Origin: an uncultured Pseudomonadota bacterium
Lineage (GTDB): Bacteria; Pseudomonadota; Gammaproteobacteria; Burkholderiales; SG8-41
Direction of reading: 5' to 3'
Assembly (NCBI GenBank): GCA_946885605.1
Contig: CAMPGR010000008.1
Location: 1 to 57,278, forward strand
Length of the DNA: 57,278 nt
Under the pieces are notes generated by a model, which saw only the letters and a program-made list of their open reading frames with translations, had not been told where the DNA came from and searched no databases. Made by a program: the position numbers and the translations under genes. This document shows positions 32,672 through 44,200 of the stretch, piece after piece (the stretch's first letter is position 1; each line of letters opens with the position of its first letter).

Positions 32672-33985
32672 ATGACTGTGTCGCCCTTTGATGCCGCGGC
32701 GCTCAGCCGGATGCTCGTCGCCGCGCGCAGCCGCACGCTGCTCCTCTTCGCAGATCTCGATGGCGAGCGCCTGCTGGGACCGAAGCTGCCGATCGTGAAC
32801 CCGCCTTTGTGGGAGATCGGCCACGTCGGCTGGTTTCAGGAGCACTGGTGCCTGCGCTACCGCCCCGATCGGAGCCTCGCGCCGTCGATTCAGGCGCACG
32901 CCGACGCGTTGTACGACTCGTCAAGCGTGCCCCACGCCGCGCGCTGGACGCTGCCGCTGCCGGATTTCGATGCCACGCTCGACTATCTCGAGCGCGTTCA
33001 GCGCCGGGTTCTCGAGCGCATCGCCGCGGAGCCCGAAAACGGGCATCTTCGCTATTTCGTGCAGCTTGCGGCCTTTCACGAGGAGATGCATTGCGAGGCG
33101 TTTACCTACACCCGGCAGACGCTCGCCTATCCCGAGCCGCGTGGTATTCCGCGCAAAGTCTGCGCGCCATGCGGCCCGTGGCCAGGAGACGTCGAGCTTC
33201 AAGGCGGCGTGATGATGCTCGGCGCGTGCCCGGAGGACGGCTTCGTGTTCGACAACGAAAAATGGGCCCACCCCGTCGAGGTCGCGCCGTTTCGCATCGC
33301 CCGGGCGCCGGTCACCAACGCGGAATTCGCCGCTTTCGTGGAGGACGGCGGATACCACCGCCGCGAGCTTTGGTTCCCCGAAGGCTGGCGTTGGCGCACC
33401 GCGTGTTCAGCGGTACAGCCCGTCTACTGGCGCAAGGACGGCGGCGACTGGCTGTGCCGCGGCTACGACCGCTGGCAAACCCTGCAGCCGCACTTGCCGG
33501 TGATGCACGTGAACTGGTTCGAGGCCGACGCCTATTGCCGCTGGGCGGGGCGCAGGCTGCCGACCGAAGGGGAGTGGGAATACGCAGCGGCGACCTCGCC
33601 GCACGAAGGCGCGAGCAAGCGGCGCTATCCGTGGGGCGATACCGCCGAAGCGACCGGCCGGCTTGCAAATCTCTACGGCGCGCACGGCGACTGTGTCGAT
33701 GTCGCGGCGTTCCCGGGAGGGGATAGCGGGTGGGGCTGCCGGCAGATGATCGGCAACGTGTGGGAGTGGACCGCCGACTGGTTCGGTCCGTATCCGGGCT
33801 TCGTGCCCGACCCGTACAAGGAGTACTCCGCGCCGTGGTTCGGCGACCACAAAGTGCTGCGCGGCGGCTCGTTTGCGACGCGCGCGAGCCTCCTGCGCAA
33901 TACCTGGCGGAATTTCTACACGCCCGACCGGCGCGACGTGTTCGCTGGGTTTCGCACCTGCGCGTCCGGCGGGCGTGCGCCGTGA
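32672..33985 (+). CDS. senA: Selenoneine synthase-like iron enzyme (SenA; EgtB-related)
   Basis: Nonheme-iron oxygenase related to the ergothioneine enzyme EgtB (437 residues). The N-terminal DinB-like domain carries an iron-binding His triad: His51 in WEIGHVGWFQEHW and His136/His140 in the HEEMHCE motif. The C-terminal formylglycine-generating-enzyme/sulfatase-modifying domain starts near 180 and includes PVTNAEFAAF, RLPTEGEWEYAA, GNVWEWTADWF and LRGGSFATR. Pairing with a TIGR04348 glycosyltransferase marks SenA, which joins hercynine to a selenosugar, rather than EgtB, which goes with egtC/egtD. ATG 32672 is preferred over GTG 32660. The stop overlaps the trmH start (GTGA). Hercynine would need EgtD from elsewhere. 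Confidence 0.83.
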   Translation: MTVSPFDAAALSRMLVAARSRTLLLFADLDGERLLGPKLPIVNPPLWEIGHVGWFQEHWCLRYRPDRSLAPSIQAHADALYDSSSVPHAARWTLPLPDFDATLDYLERVQRRVLERIAAEPENGHLRYFVQLAAFHEEMHCEAFTYTRQTLAYPEPRGIPRKVCAPCGPWPGDVELQGGVMMLGACPEDGFVFDNEKWAHPVEVAPFRIARAPVTNAEFAAFVEDGGYHRRELWFPEGWRWRTACSAVQPVYWRKDGGDWLCRGYDRWQTLQPHLPVMHVNWFEADAYCRWAGRRLPTEGEWEYAAATSPHEGASKRRYPWGDTAEATGRLANLYGAHGDCVDVAAFPGGDSGWGCRQMIGNVWEWTADWFGPYPGFVPDPYKEYSAPWFGDHKVLRGGSFATRASLLRNTWRNFYTPDRRDVFAGFRTCASGGRAP

Positions 33986-34779
33986 AAATCATCCGCTCGC
34001 GCGCGAACCCGCTTTTCAGGGCACTGGCGAGACTCCGTGATTCGCCTCGCGAACGTCGGCGCGCAGGCACGACGCTCCTCGATGGCCCGCATCTCGTAGC
34101 GGACTATATCGCCCGCAGAGGAATGCCGCAGACCCTGGCCGTGAACGCGGAGGCGCTCGATTCGCCTGAAATAAGAGAGCTGCTCGCTCGTGCGCACGGC
34201 GCCGAACCGGTTATCTTCGCAGAGGGGTTGTTTCGCGAGCTTTCCCCCGTCACGACACCCTCCGGAATACTCGCTGTCGTGCCGATCCCCGCAGCATCGC
34301 CGGTACCCCACGATGTCGCATGCTGCGTGCTGCTCGAAGACATACAGGATCCGGGGAATGTCGGTTCGATCCTGCGCAGCGCGGCCGCCGCCGGCGTGCG
34401 CCACGTGCTCCTGTCCACGGGGTGCGCCGATGCGTGGTCCCCGCGCGTGCTGCGCGCCGCGATGGGCGCTCACCACGCCCTCGTGATTGCCGAGCGCGCG
34501 GATCTCGTTGGGTTTGCGCGCGCTTACCATGGGCAGGTGGTCGCAGCGGACGCCAAAGGCGGCCAGTCGATTCATGATGTCGATTTGACGGCGCCCACGG
34601 CATTCGCGCTCGGTAACGAAGGTGCCGGGCTCAGCGAGGTGCTGATGCAGCAGGCGCAGATCCGGGCCGCGGTGCCGATGGCAGGCGCCATCGAATCGAT
34701 CAACGTGGGCGCCGCGGCCGCCGTCTGTCTCTTCGAGCGCGGCCGGCAGTTGAAAGCGAGTCGAAGGGAAGGGAACTGA
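33982..34779 (+). CDS. TrmH/SpoU-family RNA 2'-O-methyltransferase
   Basis: SPOUT-class methyltransferase of 265 residues acting on tRNA or rRNA ribose. All three SPOUT motifs are visible: LEDIQDPGNVGSILRSA (motif 1), FALGNEGAGLS (motif 2) and IESINVGAAAAVCLFE (motif 3). An N-terminal substrate-binding region (NPLFRALARLRDSPRERR) resembles the L30e-like domain of RlmB/TsnR relatives. It starts at GTG 33982, overlapping senA by 4 bp, so it is probably translated from the senA transcript. The exact target nucleotide cannot be told from sequence. Confidence 0.9.
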   Translation: MKIIRSRANPLFRALARLRDSPRERRRAGTTLLDGPHLVADYIARRGMPQTLAVNAEALDSPEIRELLARAHGAEPVIFAEGLFRELSPVTTPSGILAVVPIPAASPVPHDVACCVLLEDIQDPGNVGSILRSAAAAGVRHVLLSTGCADAWSPRVLRAAMGAHHALVIAERADLVGFARAYHGQVVAADAKGGQSIHDVDLTAPTAFALGNEGAGLSEVLMQQAQIRAAVPMAGAIESINVGAAAAVCLFERGRQLKASRREGN

Positions 34780-34796
34780 AGCCTCTGGCGGCTTTC
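34778..34796. terminator. Hairpin between convergent trmH-type gene and ppsR
   Basis: GAAGCC (34778-34783) can pair with GGCTTT (34790-34795) around a 6-base loop, at the junction of two convergent genes and overlapping both stop regions. The trailing T-run is short and part of the stem. It could act in both directions, but the stem is weak. Confidence 0.35.
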
Positions 34797-35619
34797 AATA
34801 AATGCGGCGCACGAGTTTCGCCTCGTGGAGAATCGTGGTCGCCAGCTCTTCGACCGATTTGGTGGTGACGTCGAGGATGCGCACGCCCTCGCGCTGCATC
34901 AGCGCTTCGGCCTCGCGGACCTCGTATTCGCAGTTCGCCAGGCTCGCGTACTGGCTGCCGGGCCGGCGCTCGTTGCGGATCTTCTGCAGCCTTTCCGGGC
35001 GGATGGTGAGCCCGTGCAGCCGGGGTCGCAAGGGACGCAGGTGCGCCGGGAGTTGCTTTGCGGCGAAATCTTCGGGCACGAGTGGGTAGTTGGCGGCGCG
35101 CACGCCGTACTGCATGGCGAGATACAGGCAGGTCGGCGTCTTGCCGCAGCGTGAGACGCCGACGAGGACCACATCAGCCTGGTTGAGATCGTGCGTCGAT
35201 ACCCCGTCGTCGTGGGAGAGCGTGTAATTCACCGACTCGATACGGTGATGGTAATTGACGAAGTCGTTGACGCTGTGGCTGCGCCCGATGGCGTGAGAGG
35301 CGCGCACGCCGAGCTCCTTCTCAAGCGGCGAGATGAATATGTCGAAGCAATCGAGGAAGAGCGCTTTCGCGGCGCGCACTACCTCCGCGATGTCGGTGTT
35401 GACGAGCGTGCTGATCACGATCGGGCGCACGCCGTCCTTTTCGGCGAGCGCATTGATCTGTTTCACGACATCACGCGCCTTCTCCACCGAATCGACGAAC
35501 GGCAGCGTGACCTCTTCGAAGCCGACGCTCTCGAACTGCGTGAGAAGCGTGTGTCCGAGCATCTCGGCGGTGATGCCGGTGCGGTCGGAGATGAAAAATG
35601 CGGTGCGTTTCTGGGCCAT
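34795..35619 (-). CDS. ppsR: PEP synthase regulatory protein PpsR (DUF299)
   Basis: Bifunctional ADP-dependent kinase/pyrophosphorylase that switches phosphoenolpyruvate synthase off and on (274 residues). The N-terminal [19 protein letters not shown] and the P-loop GVSRCGKT (154-161) are diagnostic; the C-terminal half includes [12 protein letters not shown] 35619 is the family start; the frame stays open upstream without family similarity. Its target gene ppsA is not adjacent here, though it often is in relatives. It is divergent from pyrG. Confidence 0.95.
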   Translation of the reverse strand: MAQKRTAFFISDRTGITAEMLGHTLLTQFESVGFEEVTLPFVDSVEKARDVVKQINALAEKDGVRPIVISTLVNTDIAEVVRAAKALFLDCFDIFISPLEKELGVRASHAIGRSHSVNDFVNYHHRIESVNYTLSHDDGVSTHDLNQADVVLVGVSRCGKTPTCLYLAMQYGVRAANYPLVPEDFAAKQLPAHLRPLRPRLHGLTIRPERLQKIRNERRPGSQYASLANCEYEVREAEALMQREGVRILDVTTKSVEELATTILHEAKLVRRIY

Positions 35620-35638
35620 GGGGAAGCTGTCCGGCGGT

Positions 35639-35667
35639 AAAATAGCGTGTTTTCGCACACCGCACAA
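35639..35667 (-). promoter_or_regulatory. Sigma-70-type promoter for ppsR
   Basis: On the minus strand TTGTGC (35667-35662) and TATTTT (35644-35639) are separated by exactly 17 bp. The -10 ends 19 bp before the ppsR ATG. Spacing and position are right. The hexamers match consensus at 4/6 and 5/6. Confidence 0.55.
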
Positions 35668-35739
35668 TTCGCGTGCCGGCGATGCGCGGCGCCCGGTTGC
35701 GGGCGCAGCAGCGCAGGAGCGCATGGTCGTCCGAATCCA

Positions 35740-35768
35740 TTGGAACGCACGGTGATTTGAGCTAGAAT
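35740..35768 (+). promoter_or_regulatory. Sigma-70-type promoter for pyrG
   Basis: TTGGAA (35740-35745), a 17-bp spacer and TAGAAT (35763-35768) form a good sigma-70 promoter. Transcription would start near 35775, leaving a very short leader of about 15 nt before the pyrG ATG at 35790. No room remains for an attenuator. Confidence 0.65.
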
Positions 35769-35783
35769 GCACAAACGGCGTAA

Positions 35784-37460
<1,677 letters not shown>

Positions 37461-37463
37461 AGC

Positions 37464-39622
<2,159 letters not shown>

Positions 39623-39643
39623 GCGCGCCGGGGGCGTCGCCGC

Positions 39644-39943
39644 ATGCGCCTGCTCACCCTGGTCCTTGCGGCGCTGATCGTCGTTATCCAGTATCCGCTG
39701 TGGCTGGGGAAGGGTAGCTGGCTGCGCGTCTGGGAAGTGGACCAGGAGATCCGCGCGCAGCGTGCGACGAACGAGCGACTGCAGGCGCGCAACACCGCGC
39801 TCGATGCGGAGGTGCGCGACCTCAAGCAGGGGCTGGAAGCGATCGAGGAGCGCGCGCGCAGCGAGCTCGGCATGATTGGCCGGGACGAGATTTTTTTCCA
39901 GATCGTGGAGCCGCCTCCGCCCGCGCTGCAAGGAAGAGAGTAG
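39644..39943 (+). CDS. ftsB: Cell division protein FtsB
   Basis: Bitopic divisome protein that forms the FtsQLB complex at midcell (99 residues). One membrane segment at about 2-20 ([18 protein letters not shown]) is followed by a coiled coil ([24 protein letters not shown]) and the conserved [22 protein letters not shown]. The eno-ftsB order is typical. A run of seven T lies at its 3' end (39890-39896), inside coding sequence. Confidence 0.93.
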   Translation: MRLLTLVLAALIVVIQYPLWLGKGSWLRVWEVDQEIRAQRATNERLQARNTALDAEVRDLKQGLEAIEERARSELGMIGRDEIFFQIVEPPPPALQGRE

Positions 39944-40050
39944 GTGCCGAGATCACGCAGTCCCGGTAAGCGCCGTCCGCTCAGCCATGGCGAGCGCGAG
40001 TTCGCGTCTCGCTGCTGCTTGAATCCCCGCGGCCATCACCCGCTCGCACG

Positions 40051-40902
40051 ATGACGGCACATATCCTCAAGGGCGCGACGATCGCGCGGGACGTCTATGC
40101 CGGGCTCGAACGCCGCATTACGGCACTGAGAGCTCGCGGGATACAGCCCGGGCTGGCGGCGGTGGAAGTGGGCGGGAATCCCGCTTCGCTCGTCTATATC
40201 CGCAACAAGGTGAAAGCCTGCACCGCGGTGGGCGTGCACTCCGAGGTGCACGAGTTTCCGGCGGATTGCCAGGAAGCGGCCGTGCTTGCGCGCCTGGAGT
40301 CGCTCAATCGGGACCCCCTCGTGCACGGGATCATCGTGCAATTGCCCTTGCCTCACAGTTTCGACGCTCATCGCATCATGCAGGCGATCATCCCGGAAAA
40401 GGACGTGGATGGGTTCGGGTGGCGCAATCTCGGGGCGCTGCTCGATGGCCGGCCGCTGTACGTGCCGGGCACGCCGCTCGCCGTCATGACGATCCTCGAT
40501 CATGCCGGCATACCTGTCGAGGGTCGCAGCGCAGTCGTCGTCGGGCGCAGCACCATCGTCGGCAAGCCGATGGCGTTGCTGCTCCTCGGCCGCGACGCGA
40601 CAGTTACAGTGTGCCATTCGAAGACGCCCGACCTTGCCGCCTATACAAGTCGCGCGGACATACTGGTCGTCGCCGCAGGCAAGCCCGGACTCGTTACGGG
40701 AGAGATGGTGCGCAGCGGGGCAGTGGTGATCGACGTCGGCATCAATCGCCTGCCGAGCGGAAAGCTTGCCGGCGATGTGGATTTCGAAACAGTGAAGCGC
40801 AAGGCTTCATATATCACCCCCGTCCCGGGCGGCGTCGGGCCGATGACCGTTGCGATGCTCATCGCCAACACGGTGCAGGCGGCGGAACGCATCGCCTGCT
40901 GA
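40051..40902 (+). CDS. folD: Methylene-THF dehydrogenase / cyclohydrolase FolD
   Basis: Bifunctional cytoplasmic enzyme interconverting 5,10-methylene-, methenyl- and 10-formyl-tetrahydrofolate (283 residues). The catalytic Lys lies in YIRNKVKAC, followed by GIIVQLPLP, the NADP Rossmann motif VVGRSTIVGKPMALLL and the C-terminal PGGVGPMTVAML signature. The 107 bp between ftsB and folD (39944-40050) hold no gene or clear hairpin. Confidence 0.97.
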   Translation: MTAHILKGATIARDVYAGLERRITALRARGIQPGLAAVEVGGNPASLVYIRNKVKACTAVGVHSEVHEFPADCQEAAVLARLESLNRDPLVHGIIVQLPLPHSFDAHRIMQAIIPEKDVDGFGWRNLGALLDGRPLYVPGTPLAVMTILDHAGIPVEGRSAVVVGRSTIVGKPMALLLLGRDATVTVCHSKTPDLAAYTSRADILVVAAGKPGLVTGEMVRSGAVVIDVGINRLPSGKLAGDVDFETVKRKASYITPVPGGVGPMTVAMLIANTVQAAERIAC

Positions 40903-40962
40903 TCCAACGCGGGCGCATGACTGCCGGTCGCAGCGAGCGCTTGCCGGAATCGCGAGACGCGC

Positions 40963-41136
40963 TCAGCAATAAAACGCGTTCGCGAAATGGAGCAGGAAGT
41001 CGGGCCCGAGATAAGCGCGAAAGCTGAAGTAGGAGAGGGCGCTTGCCAACGCGGCGAGGAGCAGCCAGATGAGAATCCTGCGCGGCTGCGCCATCGATGC
41101 CGACCCGTCGCCGGGATGAAATGACGGAACGCTCAT
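40963..41136 (-). CDS. 57-residue single-span membrane protein
   Basis: Short open frame on the minus strand starting at ATG 41136. After a 14-residue polar start (MSVPSFHPGDGSAS) and a second possible start at Met15, a basic MAQPRRI patch precedes one hydrophobic segment (about 21-39, LIWLLLAALASALSYFSFR). The polar tail YLGPDFLLHFANAFYC ends with a Cys. The positive-inside layout (Arg-Arg before the span) is that of a real small membrane protein. It fills the gap between folD and the divergent fused oxidoreductase. I do not recognise a named family; no function is assigned. Confidence 0.6.
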   Translation of the reverse strand: MSVPSFHPGDGSASMAQPRRILIWLLLAALASALSYFSFRAYLGPDFLLHFANAFYC

Positions 41137-41218
41137 CGCGGTGAATTATCCCACGCCGCGCGCCGGCCGCGCGCGACCCCGCATGTCCATAGCTCGAAGC
41201 GTTATAAGAACGCGCGTC

Positions 41219-44200
41219 ATGCTTGATATAATGCGATATTTGGCTTGGGCTCAATTGGCTGCTGACGTTATTCCCGTCCCGGGCTCGGGACTCGCTTTCG
41301 CCGACCTCTACACCCGGGACGGTCTCCTCCGGGTGGACCGGCTGTTCCTGCAGGATCTGGCAGCGCGCGATGCCGCGCTTCATGAGCAATTTCTGGCCGC
41401 TCGTGCGGGCGCGGACGCGCTTGCCGTAAAGCAGGAGTCGGAACTGCTCCTTGCGCTCGCGCCGCATGTCGAGCGCTTCCTCGGATGGCTCTTCGGGATA
41501 GAAGAGGAACTGCAGGCGCTCGCTCGCGCGCATCACTTGCGCTCGCCGCTCTACAGCGTCAAGCGCCACCTCGTGCAACGCAGGGCGATGCATCGCTTCA
41601 AACGCGAGGAAGCGGAGGCCTTCGACGGCGCGGCGCTCGCGAGCCAGCTCGAATCGCTGATGGGCGAGCCCTTGACCGAGCTTGCCTTCGCGCGGCACGT
41701 CACCGATTGGCAGAAGGACGAGCAGGCGCACGCCGACAAGCTCGATCTCGCGCTGCGTTACGCGGCGTGGGCAAGCCACAGCGAGGCGGGCCGGCGCAAG
41801 CATCGAGCGGATGTGCTGTTCAAAGCACCGCATAAACTCGACCCCAATTATCTCGTCCCCGCGATCGCCGACCGGGGGCCGGGCTATACGCGCTATCGCC
41901 TCGGCGAGGACCGTCTGCGCCGCCGCGAAGGCTTCAAGCTCACCGATCCCGGGACCGACCTCACCGGTGCGCTCGACCAGGCGCATTACTGCATCTGGTG
42001 TCACGAGCAGGGCAAGGATTCGTGTTCCAAGGGCCTGAGAGAAAAGGGCGCGAGCGGACGCGGGACGGAGTCGTTCAAGAAAAGTCCCTTCGGTGTGGTC
42101 CTCGCCGGCTGCCCGCTCGAAGAGAAGATTTCCGAGTTTCACAAGGCGAAGGCCGAAGGCTTCCCGATCGGCGCGCTCGCGATCATCGCGGTCGACAATC
42201 CGCTTGCGGCGGCAACCGGGCACCGGATCTGTAACGACTGCATGAAATCCTGCATCTATCAGAAGCAGGAGCCGGTCGACATCCCGCAGGCGGAGACCCG
42301 CACGCTGAAGGATGTGCTGGAGCTGCCGTGGGGCTTCGAGGTCTACAGCCTGCTCACGCGCTGGAATCCGCTCAATCTGCGCAAGCCCTATCCGAGTCCT
42401 GCCACCGGCAAGCGCGTGCTCGTTGCCGGAATGGGCCCGGCGGGGTTCACGCTCGCGCACTTTCTGATGAACGACGGGCATACCGTGGTGGGTATCGACG
42501 GGCTCAAGATCGAGCCGCTCGCGCCGGAGCTCTCGGGTGTCGACGCACGCGGCGGGCGGGTCGCTTTCAAGCCGATTCGCGATGTGCGCGAGCTGCGCGA
42601 GTCCCTCGACGAACGCGTCATGGCGGGTTTCGGCGGGGTGGCGGAGTACGGCATCACCGTGCGCTGGGACAAGAACTTCCTGAAGCTGATCCGCCTGCTC
42701 CTCGAACGCCGGCGCGAATTTGCGCTTTTCGGTGGCGTACGCTTCGGCGGAACGATCTCCACCGACGAAGCCTTTGCGCTCGGCTTCGATCATGTCGCGC
42801 TCGCCATCGGCGCCGGGCGCCCCACGGTGCTCGACATGCCGAACGGGCTGGCACGCGGAGTGCGCACGGCGTCGGACTTCCTGATGGCGCTGCAGCTCAC
42901 CGGCGCAGCGAAGGCGGATTCCATCGCCAACATGCAGTTGAGGCTGCCGATCGTCGTCGTGGGTGGCGGACTTACGGCGATCGATACCGCGACCGAGTCG
43001 CTCGCGTACTATCCGCTGCAGGTGGAGAAATTCCTGCAGCGCTACGAGCAACTTGCGCGCGACCATGGCGAGGCCGCCGCCCGCATTGCGTGGACCGATG
43101 AGGAGCGCGAGATCGCCGACGAGTTCCTGAGCCACGCCCGCGCAATCCGCGCCGAACGCGCCGCGGCGGCGAAGGAGGGGCGCGCACCGCGCGTTCTGGA
43201 ACTGCTGCAGTCGTGGGGCGGTGTGACGATCGCCTATCGCAAAAGGTTGATCGACAGCCCCGCCTACACGCTCAATCACGAGGAGGTGCAGAAGGCGCTC
43301 GAGGAGGGCATTGTGTTCGCGGAGGGTCTTACACCGCGCGAAGCGCGGGTGGATCGCTACGGCCACGTGCGTGCCCTCGGTGTTTCGGTGCAGGCGCGCG
43401 CGGAGGATGGCAAGTGGACCGAGACCGCGCGCAGGGAGTTGCCGGCGCGCACCGTGCTCGTCGCGGCGGGCACCCAGCCAAATACTGTGCTCGCGCGCGA
43501 AGAGGCGGCAAATTTCAAGCTCGACGGACGCTACTTCCAGGCGGTGGATGAGGAAGGCCGGCCGGTCGTGGTGGAAAAGGCGATCTCCAAGCCGAAGTCG
43601 GTACGAGTGCTGCTCGCGCGCCGGGATGACGGACGCTGCATGAGCTATTTCGGGGACGTGCATCCGTCGTACTTCGGCAACGTCGTGAAAGCCATGGGTG
43701 GCGCCAAGCAAGGCTATCCGGTGGTGAGCCGCGTGCTGTCCGCGGTGCAACCCGCCGCGCCCGGCAGCGACGAAGCTTTCATCACCCGGCTCAATGACGA
43801 GCTGCGCGCGAGCGTGCACGAGGTGGTGAGGCTGACGCCGATGATCGTCGAGGTGGTCGTGCGTGCGCCGCTTGCCGCGCGCCGCTTCCGCCCGGGACAG
43901 TTTTACCGGTTGCAGAATTTCGAGACGGGGGGTGCGCGCGCCGACAGCACGCGGCTTGCCATGGAGGGGCTCGCGCTCACGGGCGCATGGGTCGATCGGG
44001 AACGCGGGCTCGTGTCGACCATCGTGCTGGAAATGGGCGGCTCGAGCGATCTGTGCCTGCTGCTGAAGCCCGGCGATCCAGTGGTGCTGATGGGGCCGAC
44101 CGGCACGCCGACCGAAATTCCCGCAGACGAGACGGTGATACTGGCCGGCGGCGGCTTGGGGAACGCGGTGCTCTTTTCCATCGGCCAGGCGATGCGCGAG

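Noticed and set aside
32672..33985. Calling the EgtB-like gene a plain ergothioneine synthase EgtB
   Set aside because: No egtC or egtD beside it and a TIGR04348-type glycosyltransferase divergent from it, which is the SenA context. The EgtB alternative is kept in mind but is less likely.
39890..39896. T7 run near the end of ftsB as a terminator
   Set aside because: It lies inside conserved coding sequence (DEIFFQ) and has no stable hairpin in front of it.
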